Below, piece after piece: positions 1 through 6,016 of a DNA stretch of 6,195 nt. The position numbers and the translations under genes were made by a program. The stretch covers positions 1 through 6,195 of the forward strand of contig SFPF01000165.1 of the NCBI GenBank assembly GCA_004552155.1. Direction: 5' to 3'. The stretch is from Bacteroidales bacterium. GTDB lineage: Bacteria; Bacteroidota; Bacteroidia; Bacteroidales; Bacteroidaceae. Each line of letters opens with the position of its first letter. Positions within the stretch are counted from its first letter, which is position 1. Under the pieces are notes generated by a model, which worked only from the letters and a program-made list of their open reading frames with translations, was not told the origin of the DNA and searched no databases.

Positions 1-165
1 TATGAAAGTTGTTTTTTATCAAAAAAGGCAGGGTATACATTATATAATATATATGTCCTGATAAAAACCATGAAACACCACATATTCCGTGTGGAACGCT
101 GCTCGGCAGTAGGGGTGTATCGCATAATGTCGGCTGCACTCGACCTCTATCGCACGTCTTTTCCT

Positions 166-187
166 CCCGGTTTTATCCCGGTTTTAT
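166..187. repeat. 11-bp perfect tandem duplication
   Basis: The unit cccggttttat occurs twice back to back (166-176 and 177-187). It lies about 45 bp upstream of a promoter-like box. No function is evident; simple slippage would make it. Confidence 0.8.
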
Positions 188-202
188 CAGAAATGGCAAT
201 GA

Positions 203-237
203 TTTCTGCGTAATTTCAAAGAAAATGCCTACTTTCG
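203..237 (+). promoter_or_regulatory. Possible Bacteroidetes-type promoter
   Basis: TACTTTCG at 230-237 matches the Bacteroidetes -7 consensus TAnnTTTG with one mismatch, and is followed by an A-rich stretch as often seen in leaders of this phylum. The -33 element is poor (only tttctg near 203-208). If real, it points toward tamL, but the large inverted repeat lies between it and the gene, so any transcript would have a leader of about 550 nt. This is a consensus match only. Confidence 0.3.
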
Positions 238-265
238 CACAAAGTATAATAATAAAATTGTAGCG

Positions 266-745
266 CGTTTGGCAAGGCGAGAGCAAGACCGACATACTTG
301 TTTGATCGGGCTATGCCGAGCCGCAGCCAAAGGTGCATTATATGAACTTTTTTAGCCCACGAATTTCACGAATTTACACTAATCTCTTTCAATGATTAAA
401 ATGGCGACCTGGTCGGTCGCACTAATCTCACGAATTTTCGCGCAAGCGAGTGCAATTTTCGTGCAAGCGAGTGCAGAGCCGAACTTGTTCGGGCTATGCC
501 GAGCGCAGCCGAAAATGTCAAGAAATAGAGTTTGCTCATATTGCCGAGCGCAGCCGAAAATCTCTAATACAATGCTTTGATTAGTGAAAATTCGTGCGAC
601 CGATCAGGTCGCCATTAATATAATTGAGCATGTTTCGTGTAAATTCGTGAAATTCGTGGGCTAAAAAAGTTCATATAAATGCACCTTTGGCGGCGGCTCG
701 GCATAGTTCAAGTAAACTTGGCCTCTGCGCTCGCCTTGCACAAAC
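266..745. repeat. Large imperfect inverted repeat (MITE-like or cruciform element)
   Basis: The two halves are reverse complements over most of their length. The best block is 311-379 against 637-706: about 70 bp with one substitution and one indel, both copies including the string tttttagcccacgaatttc or its complement. Outside it, the arms continue imperfectly to gtttggcaaggcgag (267-281) opposite ctcgccttgcacaaac (730-745). Inside it, atggcgacctggtcggtcgc (401-420) pairs with 595-614 with one mismatch. The centre (435-561) is made of short direct repeats. No transposase or credible ORF is inside. A transcript crossing it would fold into a very long hairpin. It may be a non-autonomous mobile element or a composite of palindromic intergenic repeats; I could not define a target-site duplication. 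Confidence 0.75.
435..561. repeat. Direct repeats in the centre of the inverted-repeat element
   Basis: Two 21-bp units lie in tandem (435-455 and 456-476), differing at two positions. A 19-bp string, gccgagcgcagccgaaaat, occurs identically at 498-516 and 543-561. Between them, agccgaac (477-484) and gttcgggct (487-495) form a small hairpin with one extra G. The motif gggctatgccgag occurs at 308-320 and 491-503, with its core inverted at 697-706. These are building blocks of one dispersed repeat family, also seen at the right edge of the window. Confidence 0.75.
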
Positions 746-756
746 GTTGTTAAAAG

Positions 757-791
757 TTGTCCACGTTGTCGTCAAAATAAAATATCATTTG
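757..791 (+). promoter_or_regulatory. Weak candidate promoter for tamL
   Basis: A TTTG ending at 791 within tatcatttg, preceded by an A-rich stretch and by TTG-type motifs at 757 and 766, faintly resembles a Bacteroidetes -33/-7 promoter. Two bases of the TA part do not fit the normal spacing. If it were used, transcription would begin close to the ATG at 797, which would favour a downstream translation start for tamL. Confidence 0.2.
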
Positions 792-796
792 CTTAT

Positions 797-2485
797 ATGA
801 AGTTTTTCATACACATATATAATTGGTTAGCAAGTAGGGGCGTTTTGCAAAACGCCCGCCCAACGATAACCGGGGACGAAGTCCTCGGGAAAGGCTGTTG
901 TGAGAGTACTGCCCCCTCCCTCCTCTTTGCCGCCCTATTCGCCCTCTTGCTTGCCTCCTGCTCCACCACGTCGCATCTTCCCGAGGGCGAGCAGTTGTAT
1001 ATCGGCATTGCCGACATAGACTACAACAACTCCTCCGCAGCCAAGAAGAGCAAGAAGGCTGTCAAGAAGGCTGCCGCCCCCGACAGTGTGGGCGTCATCA
1101 CTTCCATAGGCGATGCCGTCAAGGCGGTGAACGCTGTGCTCGAAGGCCGGGGCACGGGCAATCTCGAAGCCCTGGCGCAGTTTGCCGCCGACAGCCTTTC
1201 CAAGGAAGAACGTGCCCGCCTCAAAGCAGCCGCCGAGCGTCAGGCGAAGGATTTTGAGACTGCCAAAGAGGAAGTGGATGCCGTGCTGGCTTATCCGCCC
1301 AACAATGCCCTCTTCGGTTCGTCGTCGCTGCGCTCGCCCTTGCAAATCGGCCTTTGGGTGCACAACGGCTTTGCTGAGAAGAAAAGCAAGTTTGGCAAAT
1401 GGGTGTACCGCACCTTCGGCACAGAGCCCGTGCTCATCAGCACCGTCAGTCCCGAAGTGCGCACCAAGGTGGCGACCAACACGCTCCACAATTACGGTTT
1501 CTTCCGCGGCACGGTGGGCTACGAGGTCATCACCTCGCCCAAGAATCCCAAGAAAGCCCGCATCGCCTATAAAGTAAACTCCGGCCCGCTCTCGCGCCTC
1601 GGCACGGTGGAATACGTAGGCTTTCCCCATGGCATGGACAGCCTGCTCCGCGCCGGCAGCCGCGCTTCCCTGCTGCGCATGGGCGATGCGTTCAGCGTGG
1701 TGAACCTTGCCGACGAAAAGACGCGCCTTGAAAAACTCTTCCGCGAAAACGGCTACTACTTCTTCACCGGTTCCTACACCACCTACCTTGCCGACACCCT
1801 CATGCAGCCCGGCAGGGTGCAGTTGCGCATGCGCCCCACGGCCTTGCCCGAAAAGGTGAGCCACCCGTGGCGCATTGGCAAAACCACCGTCAGCGTGCGC
1901 CGCAACGACAGCGAAACGCTCGACAAGCACATACGCCGCCGCAGTTACAACTATATCCACGGCGGCGACAAAATGCCCCTGCGCACGGGGCTCTGGCGGC
2001 GCAGCATCAGTCATCGGCGCGGCGAACTTTATAGTCTTTCCGACGAAAACGCCACGCTCGAAAAACTCGGTGCGCTCGGCGTGCTCTCGCAAGTGTCGGT
2101 AGACTATATTCCGCGCGACACGCTCCCCACCTGCGACACCCTCGACATTGTGGTCACCGCCACGCTCGACAAACTCTACGAGAGCACCTTCGAGATGAAC
2201 GCCACGCTCAAGGCATCTCTTACGAACTCGCCAAGCGCAACGCATTCCGTGGCGCGGAAAAGGTGTCGTGGAAGATATTCGGTTCTTACGAATGGCAGAC
2301 AGGTGCGGGGGCAAAGGGCGGCAACTCCCTGCTCAACTCCTACGAACTCGGCACGCAACTGGCGTTCGACTTTCCCCGTCTCATGCTTCCCGGCAACAGC
2401 CGCCGCCTGCGCCGCCTCAAAGCCAACACCGTCTTTGCCATCGATGCCGATTGGAAAAACCGCAGCAATTTCTTCAACATGGTGA
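797..2485 (+). CDS. tamL: TamL 5' part: lipoprotein signal and POTRA region
   Basis: Residues 43-55 (LFAALFALLLASC) form a hydrophobic core and lipobox with Cys55 as the lipidated residue, followed by STTSHLPEGEQLY, typical of the start of mature TamL. A Lys/Ala-rich stretch (about 82-160) is probably helical. POTRA-like segments follow at roughly 170-262, 263-350 and 357-458, with signature-like pieces such as RLEKLFRENGYYFF (310-323). Authentic sequence ends near ESTFEMNATLK (462-472, up to about 2212); the last 90 residues to 2485 are out-of-frame and overlap the barrel coding region. The ATG at 797 gives about 42 residues before the hydrophobic core, unusually long for a lipoprotein signal, and that stretch includes a 20-bp palindromic repeat. 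The true start may therefore lie nearer 900; see findings. Confidence 0.75.
   Translation: MKFFIHIYNWLASRGVLQNARPTITGDEVLGKGCCESTAPSLLFAALFALLLASCSTTSHLPEGEQLYIGIADIDYNNSSAAKKSKKAVKKAAAPDSVGVITSIGDAVKAVNAVLEGRGTGNLEALAQFAADSLSKEERARLKAAAERQAKDFETAKEEVDAVLAYPPNNALFGSSSLRSPLQIGLWVHNGFAEKKSKFGKWVYRTFGTEPVLISTVSPEVRTKVATNTLHNYGFFRGTVGYEVITSPKNPKKARIAYKVNSGPLSRLGTVEYVGFPHGMDSLLRAGSRASLLRMGDAFSVVNLADEKTRLEKLFRENGYYFFTGSYTTYLADTLMQPGRVQLRMRPTALPEKVSHPWRIGKTTVSVRRNDSETLDKHIRRRSYNYIHGGDKMPLRTGLWRRSISHRRGELYSLSDENATLEKLGALGVLSQVSVDYIPRDTLPTCDTLDIVVTATLDKLYESTFEMNATLKASLTNSPSATHSVARKRCRGRYSVLTNGRQVRGQRAATPCSTPTNSARNWRSTFPVSCFPATAAACAASKPTPSLPSMPIGKTAAISSTW
838..857. repeat. Perfect 20-bp palindrome
   Basis: gggcgttttgcaaaacgccc reads the same on both strands and would form a stem-loop in RNA. 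From memory, this kind of palindrome recurs in Bacteroidales intergenic DNA, which suggests that the predicted first codons of tamL are really untranslated leader. In the ORF it would encode roughly residues 14-21. Confidence 0.8.
2205..2221 (+). other. tamL: Frameshift junction in tamL
   Basis: Up to the codons for NATLK (ending near 2212) the family-like reading is in the frame of 797. From ggc at 2212 onward it is in the frame of 2263, giving GISYELAKRNAFRGAEKVSW, typical of the first barrel strands. Returning to frame needs 3n+1 bases more. One missing base is the minimum. From memory of relatives, which often carry a few more residues (an SNxQxGPG-like turn) before the GIS/GVT strand, a slightly larger deletion is also plausible. 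Confidence 0.75.
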
Positions 2486-3384
2486 GCATGGGCATCAGTG
2501 CCACGTACAAGTGGCACAAGAAAGCGACGCTCAAACACGAACTCACGCTCTTCGATTTCAGTTTCGACAAACTCCTCCACACCACCTCCGCCTTCGACTC
2601 TATCATGACCGCCAACCCCGCGCTCTATATGAGTATGCGCGACCAGTTTGTGCCTACGTTTGGCTACAATCTCACTTACGCTTCAGCCGCTTCGCACCGC
2701 AACGCCACGTGGGTGCAGGTAGCGGGCAAGGAGGGCGGCAACCTCATTTCGGGCATTTACGCCGCTTTCGGCAAACCTTTTGAGCGGCAGAACAAAGAAC
2801 TCTTCGGCAACCCCTTTGCACAGTTTCTCAAATTCACAGCCGAGGTGCACCACACCATTCGCATCAACCGCGACCTCAAACTGGCGGCCCGCGCCTTCGG
2901 CGGCGTGATTTTCTCCTACGGCAATGCCCTCCGCGCCCCCTATTCCGAACAGTTCTATGTGGGCGGTGCCAACAGCGTGCGCGCCTTCACGGTGCGCAGC
3001 ATCGGCCCCGGCGGCTTCCGCGCCGCCGACAGCAAATACGCCTATATGGACCAGACGGGCGACGTGAAACTCGAAGCCAACCTCGAACTGCGCGCGCGGC
3101 TCTTCGGCAGCCTCCACGGCGCGGTGTTCCTCGATGCCGGCAACGTGTGGCTCACGCGCGACGACCCCAACCGCCCCGGCGGCAAGTTCAACGCCAAGAA
3201 CCTCGGCAAACTGGCCGTCGGCACGGGCGCGGGCTTGCGCTACGACCTCGACTTCATCGTCATCCGTTTCGACGTGGGCATCGGCTTGCACGCGCCCTAC
3301 GCCACCGGCCGCAGCGGCTGGTACAACATTCCCCGCTTCAAGGACGGCGTAGGTCTCCACCTTGCCATCGGTTATCCGTTCTAA
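2263..3384 (+). CDS. tamL: TamL 3' part: Omp85 (D15) beta-barrel
   Basis: This is the membrane-embedded barrel. Coding character begins upstream of the GTG at 2263, at about 2212, so the GTG is only the first start-like codon after the frame break. Numbering from that GTG: long alternating strands; GGANSVRAFTVRSIGPGG (234-251), the loop-6 motif of Omp85 proteins; VFLDAGNVW (288-296); GTGAGLRYDLDFIVIRFDVG (320-339), the conserved last-strand region; and GVGLHLAIGYPF ending in Phe373, a normal outer-membrane C-terminal signal. The loop-6 motif reads VRAF rather than the classic VRGF/Y. Without the 5' part there is no export signal, so this fragment alone would not be functional. Confidence 0.8.
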   Translation: MSWKIFGSYEWQTGAGAKGGNSLLNSYELGTQLAFDFPRLMLPGNSRRLRRLKANTVFAIDADWKNRSNFFNMVSMGISATYKWHKKATLKHELTLFDFSFDKLLHTTSAFDSIMTANPALYMSMRDQFVPTFGYNLTYASAASHRNATWVQVAGKEGGNLISGIYAAFGKPFERQNKELFGNPFAQFLKFTAEVHHTIRINRDLKLAARAFGGVIFSYGNALRAPYSEQFYVGGANSVRAFTVRSIGPGGFRAADSKYAYMDQTGDVKLEANLELRARLFGSLHGAVFLDAGNVWLTRDDPNRPGGKFNAKNLGKLAVGTGAGLRYDLDFIVIRFDVGIGLHAPYATGRSGWYNIPRFKDGVGLHLAIGYPF

Positions 3385-3402
3385 GGGGAACATTTATATA
3401 AT

Positions 3403-3439
3403 AAAAGCGGACGGTCGCATTTTTGTGCCGTCCGCTTTT
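3403..3439 (+). terminator. Intrinsic terminator after tamL
   Basis: A perfect 12-bp stem (aaaagcggacgg at 3403-3414, ccgtccgctttt at 3428-3439) with a 13-nt loop ends in a T tract, 18 bp after the tamL stop. The A tract on the left arm also gives a T tract on the other strand, so it may work in both directions and protect tamL from convergent transcription. Confidence 0.9.
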
Positions 3440-3545
3440 TATTTGCTGCTATTAAGTTGCCCGCATTTGCGGGGGCAGGTGTTCTTTTTTTTGCTTTTTT
3501 GTCTTTCCTACAATTGTGCTGCGCGACACGGAGGAAGGGGTATGA

Positions 3546-3579
3546 AAAAAGGCAGGGAGCGCGGGCTCTCTGCCTTTTT
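3546..3579 (-). terminator. Intrinsic terminator after the kinase gene
   Basis: Arms 3546-3560 and 3565-3579 pair over 15 positions, with one G-T (wobble) pair and a 4-nt loop (gcgg). Read on the - strand, the stem runs into six T residues. It starts 28 bp past the stop codon of the kinase gene at 3608-3610. The A/T tracts on both sides make it potentially bidirectional. Confidence 0.88.
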
Positions 3580-3607
3580 CGTATGTATGGGGAGATGGGG
3601 GGAGGGA

Positions 3608-4207
3608 TTATTCCTTATCGTGGTAGCCGTGCGCCTCGCCATAGCCATAGCCGTAGACGTAGCCGAAGCTGTAACGGTTGTAGCGCGTGGAGGTGCTGGG
3701 CGAACCGTTGAGGAGCAAGGCCATGTGGGGGTAGGTCTTGTCGAGATAGAGTTTGTCGACTTCTTTGAGCAGGTAGCGGTTCATCAGCCCTACGCGCACC
3801 ACGAAGAGCGACACGTCGGCATGGCGCTTCACGATGTTGGTGTCGGCCACCACGTCGATGGGCGGGCAGTCTACGATGATGGCATCGTAGCGCGGGCGGA
3901 GCGTCTCGAACAGGCAGGTGAGGCGGTCGCTTTGGAGGAGTTCGGTGGGGTTGGGCGGCACAACGCCGACGGGGATCACGTCTACGCCGCCGTCGAACTG
4001 GTCGGTGAGAATGACGTCGTCGAGGTTGTCGGTGGCTCCGCAGAGGTAGGAACTAAGTCCTTGCTTGGCAAGTTCTGCCATTTGGGAGAGGGAACTGTGG
4101 CGGAGGTCGATGTCGATGGCGAGCACGCGCTTGCCGCCGAGGGAGAGCGTCTTGGCGAGGTTGCCGGAGATGAAACTCTTGCCGCTGCATGAAACTCTTG
4201 CCGCTGC
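3608..4207 (-). CDS. wzc: Kinase gene 3' part: Walker A' and B motifs and tyrosine cluster
   Basis: This is the C-terminal half of the BY-kinase domain. After the P-loop it reads ISGNLAKTLSLGGKRVLAID; VLAIDIDLRHSSLS is the Walker A' motif (Asp-x-Asp) and YDAIIVDCPPIDVVAD is Walker B. SLFVVRVGLMNRYLLKEVDK fits the end of the kinase fold. The tail from STSTRYNRYSF to HGYHDKE holds seven tyrosines, the usual autophosphorylation cluster. The stop is TAA (3608-3610). No start codon belongs to this part: the same frame runs open up to 4720, but everything before about 4207 is out-of-frame Ser/Arg-rich nonsense. Expression would need in-frame read-through from upstream. Confidence 0.8.
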   Translation of the reverse strand, partial: AAARVSCSGKSFISGNLAKTLSLGGKRVLAIDIDLRHSSLSQMAELAKQGLSSYLCGATDNLDDVILTDQFDGGVDVIPVGVVPPNPTELLQSDRLTCLFETLRPRYDAIIVDCPPIDVVADTNIVKRHADVSLFVVRVGLMNRYLLKEVDKLYLDKTYPHMALLLNGSPSTSTRYNRYSFGYVYGYGYGEAHGYHDKE

Positions 4208-5348
4208 CGGCGTTGAAGCTGGTGACCATGATGACGGGGGCGACGCCGGGCTTCTTCTCCATGAAGTAGTCGAGCTTGGTGCGCACGAGGCGGAACGACT
4301 CGTTGATGAGGTTGCGACTGTTTTCCTTGATGTAGATTTTTCGCTCGGAATTGCGCGGCTTGCGCTGCCACCAATGCTTCTTGGGGGTGAGGAGGGGAAT
4401 TTCGCCGATGTAGGGCACGCGCATGGACTCGAGATCCTTGCGGCCGCGTACGGTGCGGTTGAAGAACTCGCAGAGGAAGAGCAGGCCGCCGGGCACGGCC
4501 AGACCGAGGGCGAGGGCGATGAGGAGGATGCTGCCGCGCCGGGGCGCAGTGATGCCGCCGCCGTAGGGCGGCTGTATGATGCGCGTGTTCCACGCGGTGA
4601 AGGTTTTGGAGAGTTCGTTTTCTTCGCGCTTTTGGAGGAGGTAGATGTAGAGGGCTTCTTTGACCTTCTGCTGGCGGTCGATGCTGAGGAGCTGCTGTGC
4701 CTGGCGCGGGGCGGAGGCAATCTTTTGGTTGGTGAGGGCCTCGTTGGCTTCGGCGGCGGAGATTTGCTGGCGGAGCTGGGCGATGAGGTTTTCGAGGGAG
4801 CGCACGATGGCGGTTTTCTGCGTGGCGAGGTCGCGGTCCATCTTCTGCACGAGGGCGTTGTCCTCGCTACTGTTGGAGAGGAGGTCGTTGCGCATGAGCA
4901 AGGCCTGGTTGTAGGCTGCGATTTGGCTTTCCACGCCCGTTCCGCCTATACCGCTGTTGGTGGGCAGGAGTTGCCCGGAGCGGGAGCGGTCGGAGAGGTA
5001 GTCCTTGATGTAGACGGCCATGGAGAGCTGGTTGTTGAGCTGAATAAGCTCGTTGGCGTTTTTCCCGCTCTGCTGCATGTACATGCTGGATGCCTCTTGG
5101 AGGTTGGGCATGAGGTTGCTGCTCTTGTAGTCGGATATCTTGCGGTCAACGTCGCCGAGTTCTTCGGAGAGGGCGGCGAGGCGCTCGGTGATGAATTGCG
5201 TAGTGCTCTCGGCGATGAGGTTGCGGTCGCGCATCCAATGCTCGTTGTAGACCTGCACGAGGGTGAGCAGCAAGTCGTCGGCGCGGGCGGGCACCTCGTC
5301 GCTGATGCTGAGGTTGAGAATGGTGCTCTCTTTGTCGGCGAGCGTCAC
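4053..5348 (-). CDS. wzc: Kinase gene middle part: periplasmic coiled coil, second helix, Walker A
   Basis: Authentic coding really begins near 5459; the ATG at 5348 is internal and only the first in this frame. Numbered from that ATG: heptad-rich helices over about 40-245; PRQAQQLLSIDRQQKVKEAL (214-233) and the YLLQKREENEL that follows match the GNVR region of tyrosine-kinase Wzz proteins; the Gly/Pro-containing linker PPYGGGITAPR (260-270); a membrane helix at about 272-295; then cytoplasmic DLESMRVPYIGEIPLL (305-320), INESFRLVRTKLDYF (348-362, the conserved segment before the kinase), and VTSFNAGSGKSF (375-386), the Walker A P-loop. Immediately after this the 19-bp duplication throws the frame; the remaining residues to 4053 are nonsense. 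Confidence 0.8.
   Translation of the reverse strand: MTLADKESTILNLSISDEVPARADDLLLTLVQVYNEHWMRDRNLIAESTTQFITERLAALSEELGDVDRKISDYKSSNLMPNLQEASSMYMQQSGKNANELIQLNNQLSMAVYIKDYLSDRSRSGQLLPTNSGIGGTGVESQIAAYNQALLMRNDLLSNSSEDNALVQKMDRDLATQKTAIVRSLENLIAQLRQQISAAEANEALTNQKIASAPRQAQQLLSIDRQQKVKEALYIYLLQKREENELSKTFTAWNTRIIQPPYGGGITAPRRGSILLIALALGLAVPGGLLFLCEFFNRTVRGRKDLESMRVPYIGEIPLLTPKKHWWQRKPRNSERKIYIKENSRNLINESFRLVRTKLDYFMEKKPGVAPVIMVTSFNAGSGKSFMQRQEFHLRQPRQDALPRRQARARHRHRPPPQFPLPNGRTCQART
4170..4207 (-). repeat. wzc: Perfect 19-bp tandem duplication in the P-loop codons
   Basis: atgaaactcttgccgctgc is present at 4170-4188 and again at 4189-4207. On the coding strand each copy carries the codons for the GSGKSF part of the Walker A motif. 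Nineteen is not a multiple of three, so the second copy shifts the frame. Deleting either copy restores GSGKSFISGNLAKTLSLGGK in frame. Confidence 0.95.
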
Positions 5349-5967
5349 GGAGAGGCGGCCGGAATAGCGCGCGGCGATGGCGGCAGGGGCGTATTTCGTG
5401 ACGGTGATTTCTTCGCCATAGTGGTCGGCGCGTGCGGATATCTTGCACTTGTATTTCCTCCTCTCCGTAGACTACGAAGTCGCTGATGGCCACGCTGCGG
5501 TCGTTGTCCACCTTCATCTTGAAGGTGAAGGGCAGCGCCGTTTCACGGTTGGCGATGTGGACGGACACGGGCGCATCGTTGTAGAGCGGCAAAGCGTGCA
5601 GGCCTTCGCGCACGGAGATTTGCAGGTCGAACCCGAGGCGCTTGGTGGCTTCCTGCATCAGTACGGGTGCGCAAAGCGTGAGCACTTCGTTGTTGATGTT
5701 GGAGTTTGACCCAACAAGGCCAAGATTGACTATTTCTTGCATGGCGCTCGACGACTTCTGGTCGTCGGTCTTGATGAGTACGGAGGCGCTGCGTTGATAG
5801 ACAGGCGTGGTGGTGAGGATTTTGAACACCGCAATGGTTAGGGCAATCAGCACGGCGCAGGCGAAATAGTACCACCGCGAAAGGAACAGCATGCCGTAGT
5901 CTTCAAGGCTCATGCCCTGCTCTTCATCCGGCAGGGCGGGATTGTATCGATCTGTATTGGCTACCAT
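5146..5967 (-). CDS. wzc: Kinase gene 5' part: Wzz domain and first membrane helix
   Basis: Authentic sequence covers residues 1 to about 170 (5967 to about 5458). A cytoplasmic N-terminus (MSLEDYGMLFLSRWYYF at 19-35) leads into a membrane helix at about 33-51, followed by PVYQRSASVLIK (55-66), the hallmark of Wzz chain-length determinants. NNEVLTLCAPVLMQEATKRL (92-111) fits the typical helix after the membrane-proximal strand. After FVVYGEE the frame is lost, and the remaining Arg/His-rich residues to 5146 are nonsense that overlap the next fragment. The ATG at 5967 is preceded on its strand by a T-rich stretch and no Shine-Dalgarno, as is normal for Bacteroidetes. Confidence 0.8.
   Translation of the reverse strand: MVANTDRYNPALPDEEQGMSLEDYGMLFLSRWYYFACAVLIALTIAVFKILTTTPVYQRSASVLIKTDDQKSSSAMQEIVNLGLVGSNSNINNEVLTLCAPVLMQEATKRLGFDLQISVREGLHALPLYNDAPVSVHIANRETALPFTFKMKVDNDRSVAISDFVVYGEEEIQVQDIRTRRPLWRRNHRHEIRPCRHRRALFRPPLRDARRQREHHSQPQHQRRGARPRRRLAAHPRAGLQRALDARPQPHRREHYAIHHRAPRRPLRRTRRR
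5454..5466 (-). other. wzc: Frameshift site in a purine run of the kinase gene
   Basis: On the coding strand the run ggagaggaggaaa spans the point where the family-like reading moves from the frame of 5967 to that of 5459. One extra base (or two missing) explains it; dropping one G would give VVYGEEKYKCKISARADHYG. The downstream frame then reads without a stop into TLADKESTILNLSISDE. Short purine repeats of this kind are prone to slippage both in cells and in sequencing. Confidence 0.75.
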
Positions 5968-6016
5968 AATTTAGTAAAAAAAATAGGAGTGGATGAGTAG
6001 AAGGGGTTTAGTAGAT

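Larger units (their letters stand above)
1..265. other. Intergenic stretch without a gene
   Basis: No open frame here shows recognisable protein character in any of the six frames. The first 70 bases are AT-rich and contain a 9-bp inverted repeat (tttttatca at 13-21, tgataaaaa at 59-67) around an alternating TA tract; this could be the tail of a terminator or regulatory region of a gene left of the window, but it lacks a GC stem. The rest holds an 11-bp tandem repeat and one promoter-like box, listed separately. The inverted-repeat element begins at about 266. Confidence 0.5.
797..3384 (+). pseudogene. tamL: TamL-type Omp85 outer-membrane lipoprotein gene, frameshifted
   Basis: This is one gene read in two frames. 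Omp85 proteins of the TamA/BamA group fold or insert proteins into the outer membrane; in Bacteroidetes the TamA counterpart is a lipoprotein (TamL) thought to work with an inner-membrane-anchored TamB. Visible here are a lipobox ending at Cys55, a periplasmic part with POTRA-like repeats, then a C-terminal D15/Omp85 barrel ending in Phe. The 2588-nt span is one base short of a whole number of codons; adding one base at the junction gives about 862 residues, near the family norm. The stop at 3382-3384 is followed by a terminator. As written, no full-length protein can be made. I cannot tell a sequencing indel from a real mutation. TamL is a better fit than BamA because of the lipobox followed by CSTTSHLPEGEQLY. 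Confidence 0.8.
3608..5967 (-). pseudogene. wzc: Polysaccharide co-polymerase / tyrosine autokinase gene (Wzc-like), two frameshifts
   Basis: Reading 5967 to 3608 gives one protein in three successive frames. Removing the extra 19-bp copy and one base of the purine run leaves 2340 nt, or 779 residues plus stop, the usual size for fused Wzz-Wzc proteins of Bacteroidetes. Such proteins sit in the inner membrane, set the length and drive export of capsule or exopolysaccharide, and cycle through autophosphorylation of a C-terminal tyrosine cluster. Seen here in order: N-terminal membrane helix, Wzz motif, long coiled-coil periplasmic part, GNVR-like segment, second membrane helix, P-loop kinase, Tyr-rich tail. 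No other polysaccharide gene is in the window; the start is followed upstream by repeats, so operon context is unknown. The symbol is by family analogy only. As written, kinase activity would be lost. Confidence 0.82.

Noticed and set aside
392..580. 62-residue open frame in the inverted repeat
   Set aside because: It merely translates the direct repeats (for example QASA and CRAQPK twice); no start signal or family.
935..2314. 459-residue open frame on the - strand opposite tamL
   Set aside because: Ala/Val/Gly/His-rich composition with no domain; it arises from GC-rich third positions of the real gene on the other strand.
3458..3476. Third terminator hairpin (tgcccgc / gcggggg before a T-rich stretch)
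   Set aside because: Short stem with a 4-nt loop and two unmatched G; the neighbouring stems already explain termination.
3362..4192. 276-residue open frame on the + strand
   Set aside because: It begins inside the end of tamL, crosses both terminators and lies opposite the kinase gene; no protein character.
4065..5486. 473-residue open frame on the + strand opposite the kinase gene
   Set aside because: Low-complexity Glu/Val/Gly/Ala-rich shadow of a clear BY-kinase; it also runs across both frame breaks.
5978..5985. TATTTTTT as a -7 box for the kinase gene (- strand)
   Set aside because: It would place the transcript start almost at the ATG, and is only part of an eight-base A/T run; too weak to call.
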